Shown: positions 18,051 to 25,888 of the stretch, piece by piece | How the letters are laid out: each line of letters begins with the position of its first letter | How positions within the stretch are numbered: position 1 is the first letter of the stretch | Source of the DNA: Terrimesophilobacter bigeumensis | Lineage (GTDB): Bacteria > Actinomycetota > Actinomycetes > Actinomycetales > Microbacteriaceae | Direction: 5' to 3' | Length of the DNA: 64,000 nt | Assembly (NCBI RefSeq): GCF_039537265.1 | Contig: NZ_BAABAE010000003.1 | Coordinates: 868,001 to 932,000 of the forward strand | Translations under genes and position numbers: made by a program | The notes under the pieces: model-generated | What the model saw: the letters and a program-made list of their open reading frames with translations, nothing else | The model's database searches: none | Told to the model about the DNA's origin: nothing

Positions 18051-18548
18051 GACGTTGCTCGACTCATCGCAGGGCTCGCCTCCCGCGGGCTCACCCTCGC
18101 GGTCGCCGAATCGCTCACCGGAGGCCTCCTGGTCGCCGAACTCATCCGGCCGGCAGGGGCATCGGCCGTCGTCCTCGGCGGGGTGGTCGCCTACGACACG
18201 GAGCTCAAGCACACGCTGCTCGGCGTCGACAGCGCGCTCCTGGCCGAGCACGGCCCCGTGCATCCGGATGTCGCTCGCCAGCTCGCGAGGAACGTGCGCG
18301 ACCGTCTCGCCGTGGCCGGCCGCCCGGCCGACATCGGCATCGCGACGACGGGCGTCGCCGGCCCGGATCCGCAGGGCGGGCAGCAGCCGGGGACGGTGTT
18401 CCTGGGATTGTCGATGGGGGAAGAGACCCGGTCGCGACGCCTGGAACTCACCGGATCGCGTGACGAGATCCGCATCCGCACGGTCGAGGAGGCCATCCGC
18501 TGGATCGGAGAGGCACTCGAACGGGGACTGGTCTCGACGGGGGAATAG
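18009..18548 (+). CDS. cinA: CinA-family (PncC-type) nicotinamide-nucleotide amidohydrolase
   Basis: A protein of up to 179 residues consisting only of the CinA C-terminal domain, which deamidates nicotinamide mononucleotide for NAD salvage. Conserved AESLTGGLL, the loop GGVVAYDTELKHTLLGV, and TTGVAGPDPQGGQQPGTVFLGL are present. The start is ambiguous: GTG 18009, 18024 and 18039 lie in successive 15-base repeat units, and none has a good ribosome binding site. The N-terminal residues PAHGVPAPDVPAHDV come from the repeat and are outside the fold. Confidence 0.85.
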   Translation: MPAHGVPAPDVPAHDVARLIAGLASRGLTLAVAESLTGGLLVAELIRPAGASAVVLGGVVAYDTELKHTLLGVDSALLAEHGPVHPDVARQLARNVRDRLAVAGRPADIGIATTGVAGPDPQGGQQPGTVFLGLSMGEETRSRRLELTGSRDEIRIRTVEEAIRWIGEALERGLVSTGE

Positions 18549-18720
18549 GTCCAGCATCGATCTCGTTACAACTGGTGATTCACAATGGCCGTACAGAAAG
18601 CACTGGTTAGAGTTTGATCACGGTAGGTTGTAAGGTGACGGGGCTGAGAGGCACTGCCACAGCAGGTTCCGCCGCTGAAATGCACGAGGCAGAGCGATTC
18701 GAGAGGAAGAGGAGGGTCCC
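18549..18720 (+). promoter_or_regulatory. Upstream region of the clgR-like gene
   Basis: This 172-base gap is less GC-rich than its surroundings. It holds CGTTACAAC (about 18564-18572) and the inverted partner GTTGTAAGG (about 18627-18635), 54 bases apart, which may be operator halves. A GAGGAGG ribosome binding site ends five bases before ATG 18721. I cannot assign a promoter with confidence. Confidence 0.3.
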
Positions 18721-19029
18721 ATGGTTCTAGTCCGCCAGGAAATCGGAGATGTTCTCCGGGACTTTCGTCTGCAGAAGGGCCGTACCCTTCGCCAGGTCGC
18801 AAGCAAGGCGTCCGTAGCGCTCGGCTACCTCTCCGAGGTGGAGCGCGGTCAGAAGGAGGCGAGCTCTGAGATCCTCGCCTCCGTCGCGGATGCGCTGGAG
18901 ACTCCGATCTCCGTCATCATGCGCGAAGTCGGCGACCGTCTCGCCGTCATCGAGGGCATCAACATCATTCCCGACACGGTCCCCGACGATCTCGTCGCGG
19001 ACTTCGACGCGGACCTGGTGGTCCGCTGA
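18721..19029 (+). CDS. clgR: XRE-family regulator, ClgR-like
   Basis: A 102-residue DNA-binding protein. The helix-turn-helix is at residues 10-65 (GDVLRDFRLQKGRTLRQVASKASVALGYLSEVERGQKEASSEILASVADAL). The acidic tail ends DDLVADFDADLVVR. Sequence, size and position before recA match ClgR, which in actinobacteria activates clp protease and stress genes and is itself a protease substrate. ATG 18721 has a strong GAGGAGG site. A GC-rich 11-bp hairpin follows at 19042-19072. Confidence 0.75.
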   Translation: MVLVRQEIGDVLRDFRLQKGRTLRQVASKASVALGYLSEVERGQKEASSEILASVADALETPISVIMREVGDRLAVIEGINIIPDTVPDDLVADFDADLVVR

Positions 19030-19041
19030 GTCCATCGCGTG

Positions 19042-19072
19042 AACGCCCCGGCAGCCTCGGCGCCGGGGCGTT
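19042..19072 (+). terminator. GC-rich hairpin after the clgR-like gene
   Basis: AACGCCCCGGC (19042-19052) and GCCGGGGCGTT (19062-19072) pair perfectly over 11 bases with a nine-base loop. There is no real T run (TTCC follows), so it could be a weak or factor-assisted terminator. Confidence 0.55.
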
Positions 19073-19080
19073 CCGTGCAG

Positions 19081-19118
19081 TCGGGGCCTTCAGCGCGGTT
19101 CGGGGCCTTCAGTGCGAC
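19081..19118 (+). repeat. Two 19-base tandem units before DUF3046
   Basis: TCGGGGCCTTCAGCGCGGT and TCGGGGCCTTCAGTGCGAC follow each other directly, and a third unit begins (TCGGGGA). Non-coding. Confidence 0.6.
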
Positions 19119-19135
19119 TCGGGGAAGCGGCCGCT

Positions 19136-19357
19136 GTGCGGCTGAGTGAGTTCCGTCGTGCGGTCGCAGCGGAGTTCGGCGAATCGTTCGGCGGGGCGCT
19201 CGTTCGGGACCTCGTGCTCACCGAGCTCGGTGACCTGACCTCGGAGCAGGCTCTCGAGGCAGGCGTTCCCGCGAGGGAGGTCTGGCTCGCGCTCTGCCGG
19301 GCGAGCGATGTTCCCCCGAGCCGCTGGCACGGCGTGGGGCTTCGCGCGCCGCAGTGA
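19136..19357 (+). CDS. DUF3046 family protein
   Basis: A 73-residue protein starting MRLSEFRRAVAAEFGESFGG and ending near DVPPSRWHG. It matches the small actinobacterial DUF3046 family that sits just before recA. GTG 19136 is chosen because MRLxEF is the conserved beginning and GGGGAAGCGG lies at suitable distance; the frame is open back to 19112. Function unknown. Confidence 0.8.
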   Translation: MRLSEFRRAVAAEFGESFGGALVRDLVLTELGDLTSEQALEAGVPAREVWLALCRASDVPPSRWHGVGLRAPQ

Positions 19358-19375
19358 CACGCCGGGCGCAATCTA

Positions 19376-19404
19376 TCGAACATTCCTTCGTAGTTGTGTA
19401 GGCT
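19376..19404 (+). promoter_or_regulatory. recA promoter with a candidate SOS box
   Basis: TCGAACATTCCTTCGT (19376-19391) resembles the actinobacterial LexA box TCGAAC-N4-GTTCGA with two mismatches in the right half. It overlaps the -35 position, 17 bases before a TAGGCT -10 (19399-19404). LexA binding here would block recA transcription. The leader from about 19411 to 19604 has no gene that I can support. Confidence 0.6.
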
Positions 19405-19604
19405 CCTGCACAGCAGCCATCGAAGAGGAGTTGTCCACAGTTCGCCCGTCGGTACCGGGAAATGTCACCGGCGAAGCGTACTGTCTGACTCATCGGCGAT
19501 AGCAGCCGAACGCCTTGTCGCGGTACTCACTGGCCCTGCACCATCGGCGGTGAGAGGAACGGCAGCCTACAGGCACACCGATACGAGTACGAAGGAGTCA
19601 CACC

Positions 19605-20750
19605 ATGGCAACACCAGCAGATCGCGAGAAGGCACTCGACACCGCTCTCGCCCAAATCGACCGCCAGTTCGGCAAGGGCTCCGTCATGCGCCTCGGCAGC
19701 GATGAGCGGGCACCGGTCGCGGTCATCCCGACGGGATCGATCGCCCTCGACGTCGCGCTCGGGATCGGGGGGCTGCCGCGCGGTCGTATCGTCGAGATCT
19801 ACGGCCCGGAGTCCTCCGGCAAGACCACGCTCACCCTCCACGCGATCGCGAACGCGCAGCGCGGCGGCGGTATCGCCGCCTTCATCGACGCAGAGCACGC
19901 GCTCGACCCTGAGTACGCGAAGGCGCTCGGGGTCGACATCGACTCCCTCCTGGTCTCCCAGCCCGATACCGGTGAGCAGGCGCTCGAGATCGCGGACATG
20001 CTCGTGCGGAGCGGTTCGATCGACCTCATCGTCATCGACTCGGTGGCGGCGCTCGTGCCGCGCGCGGAGATCGAGGGCGAGATGGGCGACTCCCACGTCG
20101 GCCTTCAGGCCCGGCTCATGTCGCAGGCGCTGCGCAAGCTCACCGGCGGTCTCAGCCAGACCAACACGACGATGATCTTCATCAACCAGCTGCGCGAGAA
20201 GATCGGGGTGTTCTTCGGCAGCCCGGAGACCACCGCGGGCGGCAAGGCGCTCAAGTTCTACGCCTCGGTGAGGCTCGACATCCGGCGCATCGAGACCCTC
20301 AAGGAGGGAACGGATGCCGTCGGCAACCGCACGCGCGTGAAGGTCGTCAAGAACAAGATGGCGCCGCCGTTCAAGCAGGCGGAGTTCGACATTCTGTACG
20401 GCTCCGGCATCTCACGCGAGGGCAGTCTCATCGACTTCGGCGTAGAGCACGAGATCGTCAAGAAGTCGGGTGCCTGGTACACCTACGACGGCGACCAGCT
20501 CGGCCAGGGCAAGGAGAACTCGCGCAAGTATCTCATCGACAACCCGAAGATCGCGCTCGAGATCGAGGGCAAGATCATGGCCAAGCTCGGGATCGGCGCG
20601 GAGGGCAAGGCGGCCTCCGCCGCAGCGCTCGCGCTGGCTGCGGAGGCCATCCTGGCCGCCGATGCCGACGAGAAGTTCCCCGAGGCTTTCGACGAGGCAG
20701 GAACGGTCGATTCGATCGAGGAGAAGCTCGCCAGCCGCAAGGCCGTCTGA
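19605..20750 (+). CDS. recA: Recombinase RecA
   Basis: A 381-residue recombinase and LexA co-protease. Walker A is GPESSGKTT (about residues 67-75), Walker B is LIVIDSVAALVP, and the DNA-binding loops surround GEMGDSHVGLQARLMSQALRKL and INQLREKIGVFFGSPETT. The length is slightly above 350 because of an Ala-rich tail. ATG 19605 follows a GAAGGAG site. RecX follows 20 bases later. No intein is present. Confidence 0.97.
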   Translation: MATPADREKALDTALAQIDRQFGKGSVMRLGSDERAPVAVIPTGSIALDVALGIGGLPRGRIVEIYGPESSGKTTLTLHAIANAQRGGGIAAFIDAEHALDPEYAKALGVDIDSLLVSQPDTGEQALEIADMLVRSGSIDLIVIDSVAALVPRAEIEGEMGDSHVGLQARLMSQALRKLTGGLSQTNTTMIFINQLREKIGVFFGSPETTAGGKALKFYASVRLDIRRIETLKEGTDAVGNRTRVKVVKNKMAPPFKQAEFDILYGSGISREGSLIDFGVEHEIVKKSGAWYTYDGDQLGQGKENSRKYLIDNPKIALEIEGKIMAKLGIGAEGKAASAAALALAAEAILAADADEKFPEAFDEAGTVDSIEEKLASRKAV

Positions 20751-20770
20751 GCGCGTTCTCCGAGTGAGCA

Positions 20771-21367
20771 ATGAACTCCGATGAGAAGCTGGCGCGGGTC
20801 ACCTACCTCCCAGGGGTGACCCCGCCGGCCGCTCCCGTTCCCGCTTTCCCTGCCGCCGAGGAGCCGAGTGCGGACGACCGGCAGGCGCAGGAACACCGCG
20901 CCGAGAACGTGAGTATGCACGCGCTCACGAGGCGGGGCATGTCGCGCTGGGAACTCGGTGAGGCGCTGTTGGCCCGTGATCTCGATCCCTGCATCGTCGA
21001 GGCCGAACTCGACCGGCTGGAGGGCGTCGGACTCATCGACGACACCGCGCTGGCCGAAACCATCGTCCGGACCCAGCGCGAGCGCAAGGGGCTCGGCCGC
21101 ACGGCGCTCGTCGCCGAACTGCGGAGGCGCCGCATCGACCAGGACATCATCGAGGGGGCGATCGAGGAGTTCGATGAGGACGACGAGCGGGAGCGGGCCC
21201 AGCAACTCGCCATCCGTCGGGCAGCCCAGCTTCGCAACCTCGACCACGCGACCGCCGTGCGGCGCCTGAGCGGCTATCTGCAGCGCAAGGGGTATTCCTC
21301 CGAGACGGTGAGGGGAGCCGTGCTTATGGCGTTGCCGCGCCAGCCCTCGGGAGTCCGCTTTCGCTGA
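20771..21367 (+). CDS. recX: Regulatory protein RecX
   Basis: A 198-residue helical protein that inhibits RecA filaments. The three-helix RecX repeats begin at about residue 48 (MHALTRRGMSRWELGEALLARDL) and continue through ERKGLGRTALVAELRRRRID to the C-terminal LSGYLQRKGYSSETVRGAV. The first 45 residues are a Pro/Ala-rich extension. It lies 20 bases after recA and is probably co-transcribed. Confidence 0.9.
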   Translation: MNSDEKLARVTYLPGVTPPAAPVPAFPAAEEPSADDRQAQEHRAENVSMHALTRRGMSRWELGEALLARDLDPCIVEAELDRLEGVGLIDDTALAETIVRTQRERKGLGRTALVAELRRRRIDQDIIEGAIEEFDEDDERERAQQLAIRRAAQLRNLDHATAVRRLSGYLQRKGYSSETVRGAVLMALPRQPSGVRFR

Positions 21368-21421
21368 TGTACGCGAGAGGTGCGCCTCCCGTGGGTTTCG
21401 TGAGCATCTAGGATCGTGTGC

Positions 21422-21877
21422 GTGACTTCGCCCCGCCGCAGTGTTTCCCTCACCATCCTTCTTCCAGCAGTGCTCCTCGCCGCCCTCACTCTCGGCGGCT
21501 GCGGCATCCTCGAACCGACCCCGACCCCAACGCCCACCGAGACCCAGGCAGTCATCGACACGACGAAGTACATCGGCGGCGAGATCGACCCGGCCGACAC
21601 GACCTGGAGCGGGACCGACAGCGGCGGCGACCTGACGACCATCACGCTCCACGCCGACGGAACCCTCGCGATCGGCTACGGCGAGACCACCTACGACTAC
21701 CCGGGCGACACCTGGCGGGTACGGGACGGAATCCTGCGCATGGAGGTCTACCTGGATGAGACGAACGGGCTCGCCCAGTACGTCGGAACCTGGAATCCGG
21801 AAACGCGGGTGATCGACACGGTCATGAGGACGACGAAGACCGCGAAGCAACTCACGGTGACCCTCACCCAGCAGTGA
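21422..21877 (+). CDS. Small secreted lipoprotein of unknown function
   Basis: A 151-residue protein with a signal peptide and lipobox LTLGGC, a Thr/Pro linker (EPTPTPTPTETQ) and a beta-rich domain. The domain segment TWSGTDSGGDLTTITLHADGTLAIGYG ... GDTWRVRDGILRMEVYLD looks like a small eight-stranded sheet or barrel. GTG 21422 has AGGA eight bases upstream; GTG 21416 is too close to it. I do not recognise a named family. Confidence 0.7.
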   Translation: MTSPRRSVSLTILLPAVLLAALTLGGCGILEPTPTPTPTETQAVIDTTKYIGGEIDPADTTWSGTDSGGDLTTITLHADGTLAIGYGETTYDYPGDTWRVRDGILRMEVYLDETNGLAQYVGTWNPETRVIDTVMRTTKTAKQLTVTLTQQ

Positions 21878-21924
21878 TCCCCACCATCGAGGCCCGATCG
21901 ATCGAGACCTGCACGTCGCCGGAT

Positions 21925-21930
21925 TAGGCT
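21925..21930 (+). promoter_or_regulatory. Probable -10 box of miaB
   Basis: TAGGCT lies nine bases before ATG 21940, so the transcript would have a leader of only about two bases or none. Confidence 0.35.
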
Positions 21931-21939
21931 TGAGGCACC

Positions 21940-23442
21940 ATGAATGCGACGACGGGGACGAGTGAGCGATCGCGCACCTACGAGGTGCGCACCTTCGGCT
22001 GCCAGATGAACGTGCACGACTCGGAACGACTGAGCGGCTCGCTGGAGGCAGCCGGCTATGTGCGGGCTGACAGCGGCGACGCCGACGTCGTGGTCATCAA
22101 CACCTGCGCAGTCCGGGAGAACGCCGACAACAAGCTCTACGGCACGCTCGGGATGCTCTCCTCCGTGAAACGCAAGCACGAGGGCATGCAGATCGCCGTC
22201 GGCGGTTGCCTCGCCCAGAAGGACAAGGGCACGATCCTCGAGAAGGCACCGTGGGTGGATGTCGTCTTCGGCACCCACAACATGGGATCGCTTCCTGCAC
22301 TCCTCGAACGGGCCCGCCACAACGGTGAGGCGCAACTCGAGATACTCGAGTCCCTCGAAGTCTTCCCCTCGACGCTGCCGACGCGGCGCGAATCCACCTA
22401 CAGCGGCTGGGTCTCCATCTCGGTCGGCTGCAACAACACCTGCACGTTCTGCATCGTCCCGTCGCTGCGCGGCAAGGAGAAGGATCGGCGGCCCGGCGAC
22501 ATCCTCGCCGAGATCCAGGCCCTCGTCGACGACGGGGCGATCGAGGTGACCCTGCTGGGGCAGAACGTCAACTCCTACGGTGTCGAATTCGGGGATCGCC
22601 AGGCGTTCGGCAAGCTGCTGCGCGCGGCCGGCGAGATCCGCGGCCTCGAGCGCATCCGGTTCACGAGCCCCCACCCGGCGGCCTTCACCGACGACGTCAT
22701 CGAGGCGATGGCCGAGACCCCCGCCGTCATGCCGCAGCTGCACATGCCGCTGCAGTCGGGCTCCGACCGGATCCTGCGCGCCATGCGGCGCAGCTACCGC
22801 TCAGAGAAGTTCCTCGGCATCCTCGACCGGGTGCGCGCGCGGATTCCCCAGGCGGCGATCACGACCGACATCATCGTCGGCTTCCCGGGCGAGACCGAGG
22901 AGGACTTCCAGGAGACGCTGCGGGTCGTCGAGGCGGCGCGATTCTCCTCAGCCTTCACCTTCCAGTACTCGATCCGTGAGGGCACGCCGGCAGCGACCAT
23001 GGCCGACCAGGTTCCGAAAGACGTCGTGCAGGAGCGCTACGAGCGCCTTGTGGCGCTGCAGGAGCACATCTCCTGGGAGGAGAACCAGAGGCTGGTCGGC
23101 ACGGCGGTCGAGGTGCTCGTCGCCAATGGCGAGGGCCGCAAGGACGCCGATACCCACCGCCTGAGCGGTCGTGCCGAGGACGGCCGGCTCGTCCACTTCG
23201 ACATCCCGGCGGGCAGCGCGGCGCCGCGTCCCGGCGATGTGGTCTCGGTCGTCATCACCCAGGCGGCGCCGTTCCACCTCATCGCCGACGCACCATCCGG
23301 CGCCACCCTCACGGTGCGGCACACCCGCGCCGGCGACGCCTGGGATCGCGCCGAGGCGGCGAGCTGTGCGGTTCCGGATGCCCCCGGCACTGCCCCCGGC
23401 CGCGTCTCGCTCGGCCTGCCCACGTTCCGCCCCTCCGCGTGA
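21940..23442 (+). CDS. miaB: tRNA-2-methylthio-N6-dimethylallyladenosine synthase
   Basis: A 500-residue radical-SAM methylthiotransferase that acts on i6A37 of tRNA. The N-terminal UPF0004 domain holds three cluster cysteines (FGCQMNVHDSER, NTCAVRENADNK, GGCLAQ). The radical-SAM motif is CNNTCTFC (CxxxCxxC). The TRAM domain is at about residues 375-445. The tail, from about 450, is Ala/Pro-rich and non-conserved. The stop overlaps the miaA GTG, which couples it to the enzyme that makes its substrate. Confidence 0.95.
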   Translation: MNATTGTSERSRTYEVRTFGCQMNVHDSERLSGSLEAAGYVRADSGDADVVVINTCAVRENADNKLYGTLGMLSSVKRKHEGMQIAVGGCLAQKDKGTILEKAPWVDVVFGTHNMGSLPALLERARHNGEAQLEILESLEVFPSTLPTRRESTYSGWVSISVGCNNTCTFCIVPSLRGKEKDRRPGDILAEIQALVDDGAIEVTLLGQNVNSYGVEFGDRQAFGKLLRAAGEIRGLERIRFTSPHPAAFTDDVIEAMAETPAVMPQLHMPLQSGSDRILRAMRRSYRSEKFLGILDRVRARIPQAAITTDIIVGFPGETEEDFQETLRVVEAARFSSAFTFQYSIREGTPAATMADQVPKDVVQERYERLVALQEHISWEENQRLVGTAVEVLVANGEGRKDADTHRLSGRAEDGRLVHFDIPAGSAAPRPGDVVSVVITQAAPFHLIADAPSGATLTVRHTRAGDAWDRAEAASCAVPDAPGTAPGRVSLGLPTFRPSA

Positions 23443-24365
23443 CCCTCCCGCTCCTCGCCGTCGTCGGTGCCACCGGTACAGGCAAGAGCGCCCTCTCCCT
23501 CGTGCTCGCCGAACGCCTGGTCGCCGACGGGCATCCGGCCGAGATCGTCAACGCCGACGCCATGCAGCTCTACCGCGGCATGGACATCGGCACGGCGAAG
23601 CTTGCACCCGCCGAACGCCGCGGCATCCCGCACCACCTGCTCGACATCCTCGAGGTCACCGAGGAGGCCAGCGTCGCCGACTACCAGTCGCGCGCGCTGG
23701 AGGTTATCGGCGACATCCGGGGGCGCGGCGCGACGCCCATCCTCGTCGGCGGATCAGGACTCTACGTCTCGTCGGTGCTCTACGACTTCCGATTCCCGGG
23801 AACCGACCCTGCCATCCGCGCGCGTCTGGAGGCCGAACTGGCGGCACACGGGCCCGGCATGGTGTTCCAGCGACTCAGGGAACTCGACCCGGATGCGGCT
23901 GCCGCGATCGGACCGTACAACGGGCGGCGCATCGTGCGTGCGCTCGAGGTCATCGAGCTCACCGGGGAGCCGTTCGGTTCCGGCCTGCCCGACGAGTCGC
24001 GTCTGCGCGAGCCCGCCGTCATCCTCGGGCTGAGTGCTCCCCGGGATCGGCTGGTGAGCCGGCTCGATGAGCGCGTCGCCGGGATGTGGCGCGACGGGCT
24101 GCTCAAGGAGGTGCGAGGGCTGCTGGCCCAGGGCCTCGAGCGCGGCGTCACGGCTCGCCGTGCGATCGGCTACGCGCAGGCCGTCGCACAGCTCGCCGGC
24201 GACCTCCCCGAGACGGAGGCGATCGGGCAGGCGGCGGCTCTCACCCGGCGGTACGCACGCCGTCAGGTCGGCTGGTTCCGCCGTTACCCGCACGCCGAAT
24301 GGCTCGAGCACGACGACCCCGACCTGGTCGACCGGGCGTTGGCTCTAACATTGGCTCATGGCTGA
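23439..24365 (+). CDS. miaA: tRNA dimethylallyltransferase
   Basis: A 308-residue enzyme that adds dimethylallyl to A37 of tRNA. P-loop GATGTGKSAL is at residues 8-17, followed by NADAMQLYRGMDIGTAK, the substrate motif GGSGLYVSSVL and the tail TRRYARRQVGWFRR. GTG 23439 overlaps the miaB stop, and its own end overlaps dapF by eight bases. Confidence 0.95.
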   Translation: MTLPLLAVVGATGTGKSALSLVLAERLVADGHPAEIVNADAMQLYRGMDIGTAKLAPAERRGIPHHLLDILEVTEEASVADYQSRALEVIGDIRGRGATPILVGGSGLYVSSVLYDFRFPGTDPAIRARLEAELAAHGPGMVFQRLRELDPDAAAAIGPYNGRRIVRALEVIELTGEPFGSGLPDESRLREPAVILGLSAPRDRLVSRLDERVAGMWRDGLLKEVRGLLAQGLERGVTARRAIGYAQAVAQLAGDLPETEAIGQAAALTRRYARRQVGWFRRYPHAEWLEHDDPDLVDRALALTLAHG

Positions 24366-25233
24366 ACTGCACTTCACCAAGGGACACGGCACCGGTAACG
24401 ACTTCGTGCTGTTCGCCGACCCCGACGGTGCGGTGAACCTCGGCCCAGACCAGATCCGTGCCCTCTGCGACCGCCACTTCGGCATCGGAGCCGACGGTGT
24501 CATCCGCGCCGTGCGGTCGAAGGCGCTTCCGGATGGCGCGGCCGCCCTCGCCGAAGACGCCGCCGCCGAATGGTTCATGGACTACCACAACTCGGACGGG
24601 ACCGTCTCGGAGATGTGCGGCAACGGCATCCGGGTCTACGCGCGATTCCTGCTGGAGAACGGGCTCGCCGAGCTCGAGAGCGGCCAGACGCTCCCCATCG
24701 GCACGCGCGGCGGGGTCCGTGACGTGCAACGGAACGCCACCGGCTACCAGGTGGATCTCGGACGCTGGTCGCTCGACGGCGGCGAGCCGCTCGTGCGGGC
24801 ACGGGGCCTCAAGGTCGCCAGGCCCGGCTTGGGCATCAACGTCGGGAACCCGCACGTCGTCGTCGCGCTCTCGAGCGACGACGAACTCGACTCCGCAGAC
24901 CTCGCCTGGATCCCCATCCTCGATCCTGAGCCCGAAGCCGGTGCCAACGTCGAATTCGTGGTGCCGGGCGACCCTCTCGTGAAAGACGGTGTCGGGCACA
25001 TCCGGATGCGTGTGCACGAACGCGGGAGCGGCGAGACGCTCTCCTGTGGGACCGGTGCGGTGGCGGCGGCGCTCGCCACGCGGTACTGGGCGGGGGAGGG
25101 CGCACCGGACCAGTGGCGGGTCGAGGTACCGGGCGGGGTGCTCGGGGTCCGGATGTGGGCGGCGGAGGACGGCGAACACGTCTCGCTCTCCGGGCCGGCC
25201 GAGTTCAGTTTCGACGGGATCGTCGCGTACTGA
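24358..25233 (+). CDS. dapF: Diaminopimelate epimerase
   Basis: A 291-residue PLP-independent epimerase that converts LL-DAP to meso-DAP for peptidoglycan and lysine. Both catalytic cysteines are visible, in SEMCGNGIRVYARFL and ETLSCGTGAVAAAL. The first motif, KGHGTGNDFVL, is at residues 6-16. ATG 24358 lies within the end of miaA. It converges on the rsmC-like gene with only four bases between. Confidence 0.95.
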   Translation: MAELHFTKGHGTGNDFVLFADPDGAVNLGPDQIRALCDRHFGIGADGVIRAVRSKALPDGAAALAEDAAAEWFMDYHNSDGTVSEMCGNGIRVYARFLLENGLAELESGQTLPIGTRGGVRDVQRNATGYQVDLGRWSLDGGEPLVRARGLKVARPGLGINVGNPHVVVALSSDDELDSADLAWIPILDPEPEAGANVEFVVPGDPLVKDGVGHIRMRVHERGSGETLSCGTGAVAAALATRYWAGEGAPDQWRVEVPGGVLGVRMWAAEDGEHVSLSGPAEFSFDGIVAY

Positions 25234-25237
25234 GCGG

Positions 25238-25846
25238 TTATCTGCGACGGACCTTCAGCACGCGGTAGCCCTTGCTGGTTGCAGCGCGGGAGACCGCGAA
25301 GTCGGCCGGCAGGGTGCCGTCGAGCCAGCGCTGCAGGGAGTCCGAGCCGAGGTTGCGCTGCACGACGAGCCAGGCATCCGAATCGGGTTCGAGCCGCGGA
25401 AGCCATGACTCGAGCATGTTGTGGAGCACGTTCTTACCGACTCGGATGGGCGGGTTCGAACGGATCGTCATGAACTCGACCCCCTCGGGAACATCTTCGG
25501 GTCGGCAGGCGTTGACATTGTCCAGGCCGAGAGTCCCGGCATTGCGGCGCACCAGGTCGAGGGCTCTCTCATTGACGTCGACGGCCCACACCGTCGCGTG
25601 GGGGGACTCCAGGGCGAGAGACAGCGCGATCGGCCCCCAACCGCAGCCCAGGTCGAGGAAATGGCCTCCGGGCGGCGGGGGAGGCGTGTGAGCGAGCAGG
25701 ACCTGCGTGCCGGCGTCGACGCGCTCCGGGCTGAACACGCCATTGGCGGTCGTGAGGGTGTACGGCATGCCGAGCAGGGTGACCTGAATGGGCCTGAGCT
25801 GTAGTGCACTTGCCGGAGATGACGAAAAGTAGTGCTCGTCGGCCAT
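25238..25846 (-). CDS. rsmC: RsmC-like 16S rRNA guanine-N2 methyltransferase
   Basis: A 202-residue SAM-dependent methyltransferase. Motif I is HFLDLGCGWGPIALSLA, and the catalytic motif IV is RSNPPIRVGK, the NPP signature of guanine-N2 rRNA methyltransferases. This is the short form that lacks the N-terminal pseudo-domain of E. coli RsmC. A TAAGTT -10 box lies seven bases before the ATG. It is divergent from hflX. Confidence 0.8.
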   Translation of the reverse strand: MADEHYFSSSPASALQLRPIQVTLLGMPYTLTTANGVFSPERVDAGTQVLLAHTPPPPPGGHFLDLGCGWGPIALSLALESPHATVWAVDVNERALDLVRRNAGTLGLDNVNACRPEDVPEGVEFMTIRSNPPIRVGKNVLHNMLESWLPRLEPDSDAWLVVQRNLGSDSLQRWLDGTLPADFAVSRAATSKGYRVLKVRRR

Positions 25847-25853
25847 GCAGAGA

Positions 25854-25887
25854 AACTTACCGAAAACCGGAAGGCTAGGGTTAACCC
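25854..25887. promoter_or_regulatory. Divergent leaderless promoters of rsmC-like and hflX
   Basis: On the minus strand TAAGTT (25854-25859) stands seven bases before the rsmC-like ATG. On the plus strand TAGGGT (25876-25881) stands seven bases before hflX ATG 25889. The hflX -10 and start region form the 10-base palindrome GGGTTAACCC (25878-25887), a possible operator. Confidence 0.5.
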
Positions 25888-25888
25888 A